Positions 11,380 to 24,644 of a stretch of 64,000 nucleotides of DNA are shown here, piece after piece. The position numbers and the translations under genes are program-made. This stretch comes from Cinclus cinclus (lineage: Eukaryota > Chordata > Aves > Passeriformes > Cinclidae). Position 1 is the stretch's first letter; every line of letters starts with the position of its first letter. The stretch lies in assembly GCF_963662255.1 (NCBI RefSeq), contig NC_085059.1, positions 14,851,234 through 14,915,233 of the forward strand, in the 5' to 3' direction. The notes below the pieces were generated by a model, which was not told the DNA's origin, did not search any database, and worked only from the letters and a program-made list of their open reading frames with translations.

Positions 11380-12762
11380 CTGCCAGGAATAAGAGCCAGA
11401 GGAAAGGAATGATGATGAGGAGCCTCACTGGGTGAGGATGTGATGGCACTTTATGTGTTAGAGACCCAAAACAAATGCACATCTCCACATCATCCAACCC
11501 AATGAAGCAAGCTCCAGGCAGGGAAAGGGAGCTCCTCATCCATCTGTAAGTACCAAAAGCAGATGCAAAGAACACAGAGAGATGCTCAGTAGACATCATA
11601 CAAAAATGCCACCAGCATCTGTCCCCTCTGCTGCCAGCCTGGGGAGGTGGCTGGGCTGTGTCTGGGCAGGGCAGCACAAGCAAGTGGGTTCATAATACCT
11701 CAGCTGAATGTCCCCATCATCTCTGTCCTCCCCTGCTTTGCACACCACTTCGTGTGATGCCTGGGACCCCTTAAGAACCATCAGGAGAGAAGGGAGGCCT
11801 TTGCTTGCACCCTGGTGGGCTCCACCACCCCAGGTATAGGTGACCACATCCATAGGCACCTTCCTGGGGCCCATTCCTCAGCAGGGGCTGGTCTGGTGAG
11901 GTCTGCCTCCTACAGTGAGTGCTGACCACACATCACTGTTCCAGAGAAAGCCCCACCAATCCTAGAAGGCAGAATGGCCCAGGATAAGGGGACATCTGAC
12001 TGTGCTGCTTTGGGAGAGGGCAACAGAGCAACAACAGCATGTGCTGGCCAATGCAGCACTGAACAGGTGTGCAGGGAAAGCACGGACTAAGGGCCACACA
12101 GCAAGTATCCAACAGCCAGTGTGTCAGGGACTACCTGAGGACACAGCTCTTTGCCCAGCACCAAACACCTCCTGAATAAAGACCACCCTCTCCCAAAGTG
12201 ACATCCATTACCCAGCAGCATCCAAATCTTTGCTCTTGCCATGTGCCACTATTTATCCTGTGTGGAAATCAACTGTTCACCCAGGAAGCTGTTTTCTAGA
12301 GAATCCATATCAGCTGGAGGCTCTCCATCCTCTGCCAATACACCAGGGCATTGGTCTAGCAGCGATCTGGGGTTAAGCCCTTCAGACCTACAGAAGGGAC
12401 CAAAGGGGGACATGAGTATGTTGTCAGCAGGCTCGGGCTTACCTGCCAGTTATCAGCTGGCTCCGAGATGGGGTGCAGATGGGCTGGATGTAGTAGTTCT
12501 CCAGCTTCACACCCTCCGCTGCCAGCCTGTCCAGCGTCGGCGTCTGGATATCTGAGCCGTGATAGCCGATGTCATGGTAGCCCTGGTCATCGGTCAGAAT
12601 GAAGATGATGTGGGGTGGCCTGGTGAAGGTGGGAGGCAGTGATTTCTCCATGGGGTCCGTGGCCACGTCGGCCACCAAACTGGGCTTCATCCAGTCCCAA
12701 GATAAATAGCCAAAGCTGAGCAGGCTGATGAGCGAGAAACCCGTGAGGGCGTAGACGGCCAT
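9978..12762 (-). CDS. ARSI: ARSI, arylsulfatase I (two coding exons)
   Basis: A secreted or ER-associated member of the sulfatase family, which hydrolyses sulfate esters; its natural substrate is not well defined. Coding exons are 12762-12443 and 11379-9978, joined through AG|G (GTAAGC donor, CCTGGCAG acceptor), giving 573 residues; human ARSI is about 569. Visible features are a hydrophobic N-terminal signal or anchor (about residues 5-22), metal-ligand TDDQ near 57-60, and the formylglycine motif CTPSR at 96-100, where Cys96 would be converted to formylglycine by SUMF1. Further sulfatase motifs are GKWHLG at 149-154, VHTPL near 241-245 and STDNGGQ with Asp300/Asn301. Several NxT/NxS sites and a basic Lys/Cys-rich C-terminus complete it. 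The near-identity of the core to ARSI, together with CAMK2A and TCOF1 as neighbours, separates it from the paralogue ARSJ. No frameshift or missing catalytic residue is seen. Confidence 0.96.
11380..12442 (-). other. ARSI: ARSI intron
   Basis: A 1063-base GT-AG intron between the two ARSI coding exons. Nothing coding or RNA-like was recognised inside it. Confidence 0.9.
12443..12762 (-). CDS. ARSI: ARSI coding exon 1 (signal/anchor and CTPSR site)
   Basis: Starts at ATG 12762-12760 with [10 protein letters not shown] and ends two bases into Arg107. It holds the N-terminal hydrophobic segment, a divergent proline-rich linker (about residues 25-50), the first metal-binding Asp pair and the CTPSR active-site motif. 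The start was chosen because [17 protein letters not shown] aligns with the N-terminus of mammalian ARSI with only two or three residues before it. Confidence 0.93.
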
Positions 12763-13450
12763 CCCGAAGCCCTGTGCTGCCTGCCAAGGGAGTTACTGTC
12801 CCGGCATCGTTTCAGAGCCGCGAAAACGGGAGGTCTGTCCCTCCTCCAGGAGGGCTCCCTGACCTAGGGGATGCTCCCCACAACCCTCGCAGTTGGTTTT
12901 GCGGGAGCAGCTTCCATCAAGGCACACTTGCGTGCGCACAAAGAGCTTAATCCGCCGGGGCTGGGCTGCTTTCAGTCAAAGGAAAATATCCCTCGCGCTG
13001 CTCCAATCACTCACATCTGCACGGCAGGACGGGCTCCTCGCAGGGGCTGGCGGCGGCCCGGAGCGTGTTTCCCGAGCGCTGGAAACACTTCCTGGCTTCT
13101 TGGTGTTATTTCTTTGTGAAGGGCTCCACAAAATCCCCGTCAGAGAAAGTTGCTGGCTTCTCGTCTGCTCCGGCGCTGCGCCTGCCCGGCTATCCAGAGG
13201 GCTCGCTCGGGATACGACGATCCTCGCCTTCAAACTCCTGCGGAAGAGGGTGCTAAAGTTCAAGCACAGGGGTGCCGAGCTCTCCTCCTCACCCTCCGGG
13301 CAAGAGCCGCCCTCTCCTTTTCCCAACCTCCGCTCCAAGGCAGAGCCCCAACATCTGTCCAGGAGTTGGTCTAAGCCGCCAGGTTTATGGGGAGCTGCCG
13401 GCTCGGCCCCTCCCAGCAGAGGGGCTCAACAAAAAAAAGCTGGGAAGCCC
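12763..13450 (-). promoter_or_regulatory. ARSI: ARSI 5' UTR and upstream GC-rich region
   Basis: GC- and CpG-richer DNA immediately upstream of the ARSI start codon, a likely location for the 5' UTR and promoter. I see no clear TATA box and cannot place the start site. The call rests on position and base composition. Confidence 0.4.
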
Positions 13451-16400
13451 CAGAGCATGCAGGGTCCTAAGCGTGGCATTCCCTGAGCCACCGATGCTTC
13501 TCTCCCTGCTTGCACCGAGGCTTGTGACACATGGATCAGGACACTTGGGGGGATGCTCAGCTGAAGCCCCCGCAGCATCCAGCCCGGGAGGGCAGCAGGA
13601 AGGGCTGGATCTCTGGGAGAGATTGCTGGGACCAGCTGCCAGCCCTGACAGGATCACCATCCAAATAAATCCTTAACAAGGAGAAGCTGCAAACACTTTT
13701 TTGAACACCCCCGGTGTTATTAAAACCACCCAGGGACTTGCAGAGCACCATGGAGTGGGGGGTGCTGCTGCACCCATTTTCCAAATGGGGAAACTGAGGC
13801 AGCAAAGGGCCATTGTCACAGCCAGAGAGGGGCAAGGTTTGGTGGGAACCAGAGATTCATGCCAGTGCAGGGGTACTCATCTGAGTTTGGGGTGCTGGAA
13901 CAAGGGGCCAGTGCCCTGATGCTTCGGGTGGGGGGGTTTGGCAGAGATGAGCAATGGCCCTTCTGCAGGGCCAGCATTCATCAGGAATCAGGAAACTCTC
14001 ATGCCTGATATGCATCTTGTCCCCCCACTTCCCCAGCAGAGGACATGGCCCAGGAAGGGGGATTTTGGTAGCACAAACCCGCTCACATTCACCCACCCCT
14101 GCCACAGCTGGGTGCTGAGTTCTGTGGCTCTTTGCAGTCCCAAAAGAATGGGGACCCCAGGGGTCCCAATACACTGGGCACTCCAAAAGCCCCCATCCCA
14201 GCCACCTCACCTGACTTTACAACTGCAGGGCTGTGGTGGGGCTCTGCCTTCAGAACTGGCTCAGAAGAGCAGATGAGACAGATGGCTCCAGGACCTCTAC
14301 ATGGGCCCTTCCTAGATCCCCTCCTCTGGGTCCCCTCTCTGGGATCCTCCCACACTCCCTGTCCTTCTACTGACTCTCCAGTCCCCCAAGTGTGTCCCCC
14401 TGCCCCAGCCTGCTCCCTAGGACCCCGGACAACATGGAGGAGTGGGAAGGAGGGATCATGAGGCTCCTCACTCCCAGGGACTCCCAGGAACAGTAAAGGG
14501 AGGATGGGCTTCTCCATCCTAGCTTTAGACACAGGCAGAGAGGATGGGGTCAAGGACAGGGAGCCAGTATCAGCCAGGGCTCAGGGGCTTGCAGGAGCAC
14601 AGGGAGGGGTGCAGGGGATAGGAGCAGGAGCAGGATGGATAACTTTCTGTGCTTTTCCCTGCTGGCAGGAACCCCCACTCACTCAACAGCTTGGAAGGGC
14701 TGGGCTAAGCCCTTCAGTGAGGTTTGATTAATCCCCAGGGGTTCATCTCTCATTTCTTCTGCTTGCTTCTCTTCTCCCTTTCCCTCGCTCCTTCCCACCA
14801 CTTGCCTCCCTTTTATTCCCCAATACCTTTAATATTGAACAATTTCCTCCTCTTGGAAAAACCTGGACCTGACTGAGGGGAAATAGAGGCGGGGGATCCC
14901 GGTCTCCTGGGTCCTGTGTTCTCCTGTACATATGGCTCTGTACACACCCTGAACCAGAGACAGAGTTATCACCAGGGGTTGTAATCAGAGCTCTTTCCAA
15001 ATAATAAATAATGGTCCACTTGGGCGAGTATTAGAGATGAGAGAGGAAATTGAAGATGTCAGGCCTGAGACATGGCACAGAAACTGTGTTCAAGGCAACA
15101 CAGATCACTGATAAACTATGTCTTGCTTGGGGCCAGAGGATGAGCAGGAGGGAGGGGCAGGAGGGGGCAGCAGAAGGGATGTGTGGCCACAGGAGTGGAT
15201 CTGGAGCCTACCTTCGAGGAGCAGGGCTGGATCCCACCTCTGAGGAGCAAGAGCAGAGCCAAGCTCCTCCTGGGTGTGTGGATTTGCTGCTTCACAGCAG
15301 TGTTGTGGGTCTCATCCAGCTCACACCCTTAGGATGAGGAGGCACAGGCTGGGAGAGTCATCCTGAATTTAAGCAGCTGTCAGTGGCCAACGCTCAGAGG
15401 GTTGAAAGGAGGGAAGGAGGTGGCAGCAGGGACATGGACACATGCTGACATGGCACCTTCTGTGCCAGCCAGGACAGCTGGCTCAGTTAAATCAGTGATG
15501 GGTCTAAGTTGGCCCCAGGTCCGGAGAGGAAACAGCAGGGTTAAGTCAGCTGAGGGAGCTTTTCCAAGACTGAAAGGGTGAATAAACAGTGAATTTGCTG
15601 GCAGTGACCCTGCTCAGAAGGTTCAGGGACAGGTGGCTTGGTCTCAGCAGCACATGGACACCTTTTGGGTGCTCCTCCAAGAAATGATAGAAGGGTGAAA
15701 AGCAGCATGGGGTAGAGTGAAAACACTCTAGATCCCAGGAAATAGGGTGCAATGGGACCCTCCAACCAGCCCCACTGATATCATGACAGGAGGTAGGAAA
15801 AGGGAGTGGCTAGCAGGGAGGAGGAGGGAGAAATGACAAGTCTGGAGTTTTGGGGTCAGGACAATTTAAGCTGTCTGCACAGCTGCTCTGAGAGTGATTA
15901 ATGCATCACAAGGTCCGGGAATGGAAAAAGTACTCAGGGCCTGAAGGCAACCCCTCAACTGCTCTTAATTCAAGGCAGTGACTCGTCCAGCCTCACTCAA
16001 AGATGTCTCAAGAGCCAGGAGCTTCCTTGGAGAGCTCCAGCATGTTGCACAATTGGGAGATTTCCCCTGGCAGCTGGCCTAGCCATGAATGCTGAGCCAG
16101 CCAGCAGACCCTGCCTGCTTTGGTCCTGCATCTGCCCTGGCAAGGACAGCCCTGCTCTTCTCTGTTGCATCAGCTGCTGTGACAAAAGACACTGAATCTC
16201 CCTCCCAGCCTGGTCTGCAGTGGCATTACCAGTTCAGGGTGATGGGAAGGCCCATCAGGTGAGCTGGGTGTTGGATGTGATTCTGGCAGCAGCTCTGTGA
16301 GCAGAGCATCACCCACCAGCACCCCAGCCCAACCCTTCCAGGTGCCTGCAGACCCTTCCCAGCTGGAGCCAAGCTCCCCATGCTGAGGAATCACTCAGCA

Positions 16401-18560
16401 GCCAGGATAAATCACCAGCCAAAGCCCAAAATGCTCCTTTTTGGTGCTTTTACACCCAGGAACACGACTTGTGAGGCATCAAACCCTGACCAGTGCCTGG
16501 ACCAAGTCCCTCCATGTCCTTGCAGCTGGCACAGTTCCTCACATTTGCACAGCTGGTTCTCTGACCAAATATTTAATTATTACATTTTTTTGAAAATTAT
16601 TAATTTTATGTGGCCTGGGGCAAGAATGAAAATAAATACAGCCCTTCCTGCTTTTTTCTCCCCACTGCCCCCCAGCTCCGGCCGCACTTGCATTTTGGCT
16701 CCGAAAGTGCTCGCTGCAAATGGGGTTATGCAAACAGGCTCCACATATTTCTCTGTGCCTGCAATCTGCCACGAGGGCCACACAGCAAAGCTTAAAACTA
16801 AGCCTCAAATCTTTCTTTTTTTACTTTTTTCCCCCCACTTTTCTTTATTTTTTAACCCTTCCCATGGCCGTAGCTGCTTCAGCCCTCAATACTGCCTTTC
16901 TCTTGCCATCAATGGGGCATTATGGCAGGGGATTTATTGGAAGCAGAACTCCCAGGCTTTACAATGGGAGCTCTGTGCAAGGCAAATATTGCACAATCTG
17001 TTTGCACACTGTCAGCTCACTGCCCTTCCCCTTCGACAGCCCCACTCACGCCTCAGCCTCCGGCCTGCTGACACAGGACCTTAAAAATCAGAAAAATGAA
17101 AGGTTTTTAATAAGTCCCCTCTCTCCTGCTTCAGAGCAAGACATTTGACCTAACAGGGCATCAGGGAGCCTCGAAAAAACAGCTCTTGTCGCTCTCGCCT
17201 CTTAGATGTTTAAGGGTTTCCAATCTCCCTGGCCAACGTGTGATGCATTTACTCTTTTATTGGCAAGATGAAAGAGCCTAGGCAAGTCTGGAGAAGAAGG
17301 GAGCAGTCCCAGGAATGGGGAAAGGTTGTTTTGTCTAGAAAGGGGGTGAAAGACTGACAGAAGGGGTTGGCCAGGTAATCTGTGGTGAAAGAAAGAGGGT
17401 GGAGGCATCACTAGTCCCAAACCCATGAGAGGGTGGGGATGGAGGTGAGTCACTCTCCACTGACTTTGTGAGCCTCTAGGTGGTCCTGGACATCATGCCC
17501 TCAACCTGAATGGTTCTCTCCTGGACTTCTCTCTGTCATGAGCACTTTTTGTTCCCTTCCCTGTCCGATCCTCCAGAGATATCCCCAAGGACCATCTTCC
17601 CTCCCTGATGCATTTCAGGCAAGCAGCATTTCTGCCAGGCAGGGGCAGGACTTGCCTCCTCCCCACCAGCCCTCCATATTCTTATGCCCACTGTAGGACC
17701 TCATTTTTCCCACACAGAGCCCAGCACCTCTCTGCTGCTGGCCACATGGACCCTGTGGATAGAAACCAATTTTCTAGTGACAACCGCTGCGGCAAGACCT
17801 CAACCAGATTACAGGGAGAGGGTTTGGTTTGGGGGAACTCAGAGGTTTTTGAACGTGCCATAATTCACTCTCTTGGAGCTGGAGCCAGAGGAGGAGAAAA
17901 CAGCAAATCTGCATCAGTTCCTGGTTATGCAACCCTGATCACTGCTGAAAGGACAAGGAGTGGTGCAGCAGCAGCCGTGGCACAGGATGCCAAAGCCACC
18001 AGGGTAGCACCTTATGGAGCAGAGAGGAGAGCATCAGCTGTCCCTCTGACAGGGACTCTGGATTTTTTTTCTTGAAGCCAAACTGTCTTTTTTTTTTTCA
18101 ATTCCCTGCCTGTATTTCACACCATTTGAGCAGCTGAAAATAATCATCACCATTAAAATGCACTTGGAAGCCACAGCACCGTATTAGAGTCTTTTCTAAT
18201 GTAAACCATAGCCTCTAACAACACATGCTGGGCTTAGGCAGGGTTTGTTCCCCATCAAAATACTGCTACTCCCCTTCCTCCTCTCTGAGTCCTGCAGTAC
18301 CAGAAAAATAGGAAATAAAAGCCCTGAATAAGAAAAGTTCCTCTTAGGATAAGGAATTTTTCTTCTGTTTTTGGTCACTGTGATGATGCATCTCAGTGAT
18401 CCTGCAAATCCTTCTGTGAAATTACTTCTACACTTTCCTGCTCGTGTTTGTTTTCTTCCTTCCCTTTCATTCAGGAGACTTCAGTCCATCAGCTTCCCTT
18501 CCTTCACATAATATTCTTTCCCTTGCCTTTCTCCACCCTCTGGGAGACTGCATCTCACCG

Positions 18561-18590
18561 CCTTCTCCTCTCCTCTCCTCTCCTCTCTCT
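18561..18590 (+). repeat. (CTCCT)n short tandem repeat
   Basis: A short pentanucleotide pyrimidine repeat, four to five units with interruptions, in intergenic DNA. Confidence 0.8.
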
Positions 18591-21065
18591 AACGACTTGC
18601 TTTGAAGAGCTGGAGAGGAGCCCATGGGTTTGGCACTGCTTCCTTCTTCCCATGCCTTATGGCAAGCTTTCTACATTGACTGGGTGCTCTCCCTCCTCAT
18701 CCAGCTCCCTCTTCTCAAGCCCAAAATCCAGCAGTGCCCTGAAGCGAGGTGCTCCCCACGAGAGTTTTGTGGCAGACCCCCAGGGCTCACGTTGTGGCTT
18801 GGCAGTCTGGATGCAGAATTCCCTTTGCTGTGAACCAGGGATGCATTGGAGATGTGGGCCCCCACAGGTTTTGGAGAGGGTGACAGGAAACAACTCAAGT
18901 CTTTACAGGCAGGACAGACTGGAGGTGAGGAACCTGTCCAGCTGTTGCATTGTTTGATGGAAGAGAGCATGTGGGCACATGGGCACCCGTCAGGCTCTCA
19001 TGGCTCAGGCTCCTGGAGTGGACTTCACTTTGTCCCCAACACACTCACCTTCCAGAAGGACTGAGCCTTGCTAAAGAAAATGTATTAAAAAAAAGGAGTC
19101 AACAATTCCCTGGCCTCCAAGGGCTCTCTTTGAAGCAGAGACAGTCCCAAGGCAGCGGAAGGAAGGATTTATGCATTTAGCATAGCTGGTTTCTGGCAGC
19201 ACTGCCATGTGACCCTGACACTAGCTTCCCCAGCTTATTGATTTTGGACTCCCCCACCTTCATTCCTGACACGACTTATCATGGGAGACACAGAAACTCC
19301 TCAATCCTCAAAATATGCAAGATGCTGGCATCACTTTCAGCTTCACCCAGGCTGGGAAAGAAAGAGCAATTCTTACCAGCACCCGCCTGGCAAATGTCTC
19401 CCCATCCCAAAGCCATTCCAGGCTGCAACCCAGCACCTTTAGTGGAGCCCCTGAACAGGCTTCCCTCCTGGAGAAGCCATGGCTGTCAGGTATGCAGAGA
19501 CCCAGCAAACTTCTGGGTCCATGGGAGCAGCCCCAGCCCCTCCATGTCCTCCTAATACCCCACCAGTGTCCTGGCTCTCCTCCCAAGCCACAGCAGAGCA
19601 AGGGACTGGCCATCCTCTCCCCAGGGCTGCACAGCCTCCTGGCTCCTGCCTGCCCTTAAATTCCATCTCCCCTTTCAGGTGCAACCTCTTCAAAGGCAGC
19701 CAGCGGATTTGGGCTGGCAGGAGATGCAAAGGCCAGTGGGCAGGGTGCCCACCGAGAACTCTGCTCACTGCCCCAAGCCAAGGCATGGAGAATAAGGAGG
19801 ATAAAGCCCAGCACTCCCCAGCTTGGCTCAGGTGCCTGCCCCAGACAAGGAGCCCTTTCTCACTGCTAAGCTCACAGCAGGGCAAGGCAGAATGGCCTCA
19901 GCACCCTGCTTGTTTATAACCCCACTTCAGCTCAAGGAAAACACACCTGCCCGTGCCAGCAGGGCTTGCACCTGCATCCCCTTCGGGCAAACGGATGCCT
20001 GTTTATCCAGGACGTGTCCCCTCAGCACCCTGGGGGACCATGGCAGAGATGCTGCTGCTCCCCAGCACCAAGGGTTGTTTTCCACCCTGGCAGGAGATGA
20101 AGTCAGAAAGCTCGGCAGGGGCTTTTCAAAGAGTTTTACATCAAGGCTGTCCACAACCGCGCTGCTAGAGCAGGAAGAGGGCAAGGAGCATGTCCAGCCA
20201 GACCCCACAGCTCCTCTCTGCCCAGCCCATCCCTGCAGGCAGCAGCAAGCCCTGGGCACAGGTGTTGGAAGCTCCTGCTCCCACCCTTTCAAAAGGTCTC
20301 TGTGCTGTTGAGCACTGTCTGGGGAGTGGTTCAGAACAGGCAAAGAACCCAATTAGACACTGCATTGCTTAATACAAAAGGTATCAGTAATCCAGCAGGA
20401 GATGAGAGCTCTTTCGCTCAGGATGCCAAGAGCACAAATTGCTTTCTTGTAAGAGAAAGGCTTAATTTCCATAGAACATGACAGATTAAAGTACAAGTGG
20501 GTGGGTCCACTCTATTATTCATCAGTCTTCAGTGCTAACAGAAGAGGGTGTGCTGCCTCCTTTGACATTTCTTCGAAGGCCCAGGGTGCCCACAGACATT
20601 TTAGCAGGGTGGAAAGCAAGATATGAGGGAATGGAGCTTTGAATGCTGAGCACCCACCTTTCACTTCACCCTGGGTTAGTAACACAGCAGTCTTGTTGCT
20701 GCTATTGCTTCTCAAGAGCAGTCAAACCAGAAGGTCCTGGTTTAAACCCAGAGACCCTCTGGACCTTAAATTAGCAGAAAAAAGGTCCAGGACAACCATG
20801 ATGCTGTATCAGCTGTGCCTGAAGCCGAGCAGAACTTCCTTTCCTGGCTATGCAGTGAGCTCTGTCAGCAGAGAAATTTAGGATTAAACTTTGGAGCTTG
20901 AATTTCTCCCTCCTGAATGGGAAACAGAGCAGAATAATGAGAATAAAACCCAGTTTCTCTCAGCTGAATTTACTGAGGAGAACACTGGGGTACTTCACTC
21001 AAACAGAAAACTCCAGGAGTGATTCCTCAGAGGCAGCACATGGCATTTGCAGACAAACTCTGCAG

Positions 21066-21314
21066 GGTGAGATTGTGCCAAGGGAGGTTTAGATTGGATG
21101 TTGTGAAAAATTTCTTAACTGAAAGGGTAGTCAAGCATTGAAACAGGCTGCCCAGGGAAGTGGTGGAATCACCATCCCTGGAAGTGTTGAAACAACATGT
21201 AGATTTGGTGCTTAGAGACATGGCTTAGGAGTGAAACTGTCAGTTCTGGGTTAATGGTTGGACATGATGATCTTAGAGGTTTTTTCCAAATGTAATGATT
21301 CTAAGGTTTTATGA
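21066..21314 (+). mobile_element. CR1 LINE 3' fragment, plus orientation
   Basis: This reads as the 3' tail of a CR1 retrotransposon in sense orientation. It contains the words for the C-terminal ORF2 region (GGCTGCCCAGGGAAGTGGTG, CCATCCCTGGAAGTGTT). These are followed by the CR1 3' UTR (GGTTGGACATGATGATCTTA) and a decayed ATTCTATG-type terminal repeat near 21297-21314. It is strongly 5'-truncated, as most CR1 copies are, and carries several substitutions. Confidence 0.88.
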
Positions 21315-23102
21315 TGGGTGCAAATAATTTCATTGCAAAGCAGAGGGGCCTGGAGCACCCTCCTCCTGGAGCCATGGGTCAGGGTGGGTTGTGTTCACTC
21401 CAGTGCAGGCAGCTGCCCACCAGGCAGCAGTAAAACCACCAGATCAAGCAAACAGGTGCAGTTTCCTAAACAGAAAGCACCAAACCCAGCACTGGGAGAC
21501 CATGTAAGGCAACATGGGCACCAAGCAGGACAAATGTAGAGAAGGGGTTTGAAGGGACTGGAAGCTAAGTTCCAGGCTGGAACTGAGACCTGGAGCTGAA
21601 CTACCAGGACTTCTGCCACACACAAGGGTGTTGGAGAAATGCGGTCTGCAGACATTGGATCTGGAGCACCATCCCCATATTCCAATCCCACCCATTACCA
21701 TTGAGGATTTTCTGCTTGTAATCACAGGCATAATTTACAGGGTGGTTGTTTGGAGGCTTAGAGTACCTATATCAATACTGCAGAGGGTGATTCATTATTA
21801 TCTGCAGTAATCCAGAAGCCATACAAAAATTTGCTAATAATAGGTCTTCAAAACCGACATTTTAGTCAAGATAAAAAGTGACTGGAACAGAATCCAATCA
21901 TGCTTTGCTAAAACTATAAATGGAAAGGTATTACCCATATTCAGCTCCCCTAAACATCAAGCTAAATGAAAACAGGGGATGTAGCTCAGTCCCAGGATCC
22001 AAGTCAAGGCAGGGTTGGGATCCCACCCTGGGAGAAGTTGATTCCCAAATATGCTGAAAGCAGCTCCCAATGTACCAGGTGCCACAGGACTGGCTTAAAT
22101 GTGCGATGATAGAGGGGATTTGTGAAGGGGAAAGCATGAGCACAGATTATGTAGCTGCCCTGGCAGCACATGACAGACTGTGTGCTGGCAACTGCAGAGC
22201 TGCCAGAGCCAAGGCTGCAGCAGTGGGGATGCGGATGTGGGGCCCGGCAGGGTTCACAGTCCTGCTGAACACCATTTATTTAAGGCTGCTGTGCAATCTG
22301 ATGCACAGTTGCTAGGTGACCAGAGCCCAGGGATGGGAGGATAACATGGGAACGGCTGCGCAGGTCAGCCCTGGTCCAGCTCCTCAGCATCACAATCTCC
22401 AGGATGGTCTCTGGGATGCATCAGGATGTGCCTCCAGCAGGAGGAGTGGGATAAATACAGAGCTTATGCAAGGGGATGCCACATACATGGTCCTCTCCCT
22501 CAGCCCAAGCTCTTTGCCAGGAGAAGGGAACAGAGTCTTCTCCAGACCCAGGTCCCAGACCTTCCTCTCCCTTGCAGTTTCCACACTCCTCCTGCCTCTA
22601 AATGCCTGCTTACCCTGTTGGGAAATCTTTTCTCACCCTGCCTGACTTGCAGTGTTTCATCTGCCTACGGATTGGGTAAGCTGATAAAATGTGCTGAACG
22701 CTCCAAACGGAGCCCGTTCCCTCCATCCGCTCCCCGCTGCAGGCTCATCCAAACCAGCGCCGCCGCGTCCAAGGTCCCGAAAATCTCTCTTGCTATTAAC
22801 ACTGTAACAGAGCACGGCATTTGCAGGGCCAAAGTAAACACAAAATCTGCAGGGATTTTTGTGGTATTGAGGACAACTTAACGACTGGAGCCTGAAGCAG
22901 ATTTATTGTCACAATTTTCACTGAGGTCAGTAAAATCCAGCATGTTGCAAACTGGTCGTTAACATTGGCTTTAGGCTTTCACAATTCTGCCTTGGGTAGT
23001 GGCAGAAAGTGTTCCTGTATGTTGCTGTGAGACTGAAGGTAAATGTGGGATCAGCTGTTCCTCACCAAAAAGCCCTGAGAACGTTAGTTTTGGCATAACC
23101 AG

Positions 23103-23129
23103 CCCCCCCCCCCCCCCCCCCCCCCCCCC
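23103..23129 (+). repeat. Poly-C run (27 bases)
   Basis: An uninterrupted run of 27 cytosines followed by G. The minus strand is poly-G and could form G-quadruplexes. Its length is prone to sequencing error. Confidence 0.9.
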
Positions 23130-24633
23130 GCGACCTTCCCCACCCTTCTCAAGGGAGAAAATGTTTTTTCCCACCTCCATCTTGGAGGGCTTCACAGTGC
23201 CAGATGGACGAGGAAAGGTGGGCTTTAACCTCATGGCAGCTCCTGGGAGCCTGAAAGAGGAGTCTTTCTTGCTTTTTTTCCCTATTAAACCATCAGGCAT
23301 TTCATACCAACCACTTAAATGAAACCAGACTGCTTAGTCCAAGCAATTACTCATAAGCAGCTTCTAATTACTTTTAGTATTTAAAGAGAACAGAGAAGCA
23401 TCTTCTTGGAGTGTAAACTCAGTGAAGAAGTTGCAGCTGCAAAAAGAAGCCTGTGTTAGCTGGGCACACACCCTCCTTCACAGTATCCTACCTATGTCCC
23501 TGCCATATGTGCACCTCCCGAAGCACTTAGGGGGCAATCACCCCTTTGACCCTTTGTCTTTTTACCAATAACAGCATAAACAACAATTAGGAGCAAGGGG
23601 ATTTGCAAATATAAATCCCAGTATACCATATCCATACACGCACTCCTGCAACAGCATGAGGGGTAAAAGCAATCCACACTCCGTGGGAAAATGTTGCTCA
23701 GCTCTCCAGCCAGGCAGCCTGAGCTTCCCAAGAGGCAGGGCCAGCCCCCAGCAGCTGCTCTCAGCAGCAGATAAGATCAGAGGCTGGCAGAGCCACCCTC
23801 CTGTCTGCTGCACTGCGGGCTCTTCCCATCCCAGCCCAGATGAAGTTGCAAGGGAGTTGGCTGGCACTCCAGGACAGAGATGCCGTGGAGCCCACACCAG
23901 CTGCCCCAGCCTCCTGGGATGGAGGGAGGATGAGACTCCAGCTTGGAAAACTCCCAGAGCACTTCAATCTTCTATCCTGGACAGCGCCTCAGGCAGCTGC
24001 TCAGAAGCACGGGTTGTCCTCCTGGAAGCAGAACTGCAAAGATCATCCTGCAGGAAGTTCCCTGGTCGCTGACCACACTACACCATGGGCAATGCTGCCG
24101 TCTCAGAGGGAGAGAGGAGGCAGAAGGGACCACTGCTTCTCCCCAGGAAAGGCCACAAGGATGGGGGTTTGCAGGAGTCCCCATAGGGCCAAAACACAAC
24201 CAGCAGTACACGGCCAGAGACATACAGAAGGCTGCAGCCTGTGAGGTGGGACATCTCCAGAGTGACCACACATTGGCTCCTTGGAGACAACCCAGGCAGA
24301 AAGAAAAGGAACAGGAGTATCTCAGTATCACTTCAGGTGGCACAGATGCTCCTGGAGCATCCTTTCCAGTGAACCAAGCTGCCTCCATCCCAACCTTGTC
24401 TGACTTCAGGTGGCTCCTCCACCAGTCCATGTCTCCAAGCCCCAGCATGTTTGGAGCACTGGGAGGTGCAGGTTTGGCTGGCCACAAGCTCTCCATGAGC
24501 ACAAAAGACAGACATGAAGCAGCTCTCTCTTTTTCCAAAATTACTATGAAACATGGGTTTCACATTAGACCACCAAGGGGGAGCAAGAGCAAGGCTTCCC
24601 TCCCTGTCTGCTACAGCAATTTTGGAGAGGATT

Positions 24634-24644
24634 CCCCCCCCCCC
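24634..24644 (+). repeat. Poly-C run (11 bases)
   Basis: A short cytosine homopolymer in intergenic DNA with no associated gene. Confidence 0.85.

Noticed and set aside
22999..23322. Open frame with a run of prolines
   Set aside because: The Pro run is the translation of the 27-base poly-C tract, and the flanks are not gene-like.
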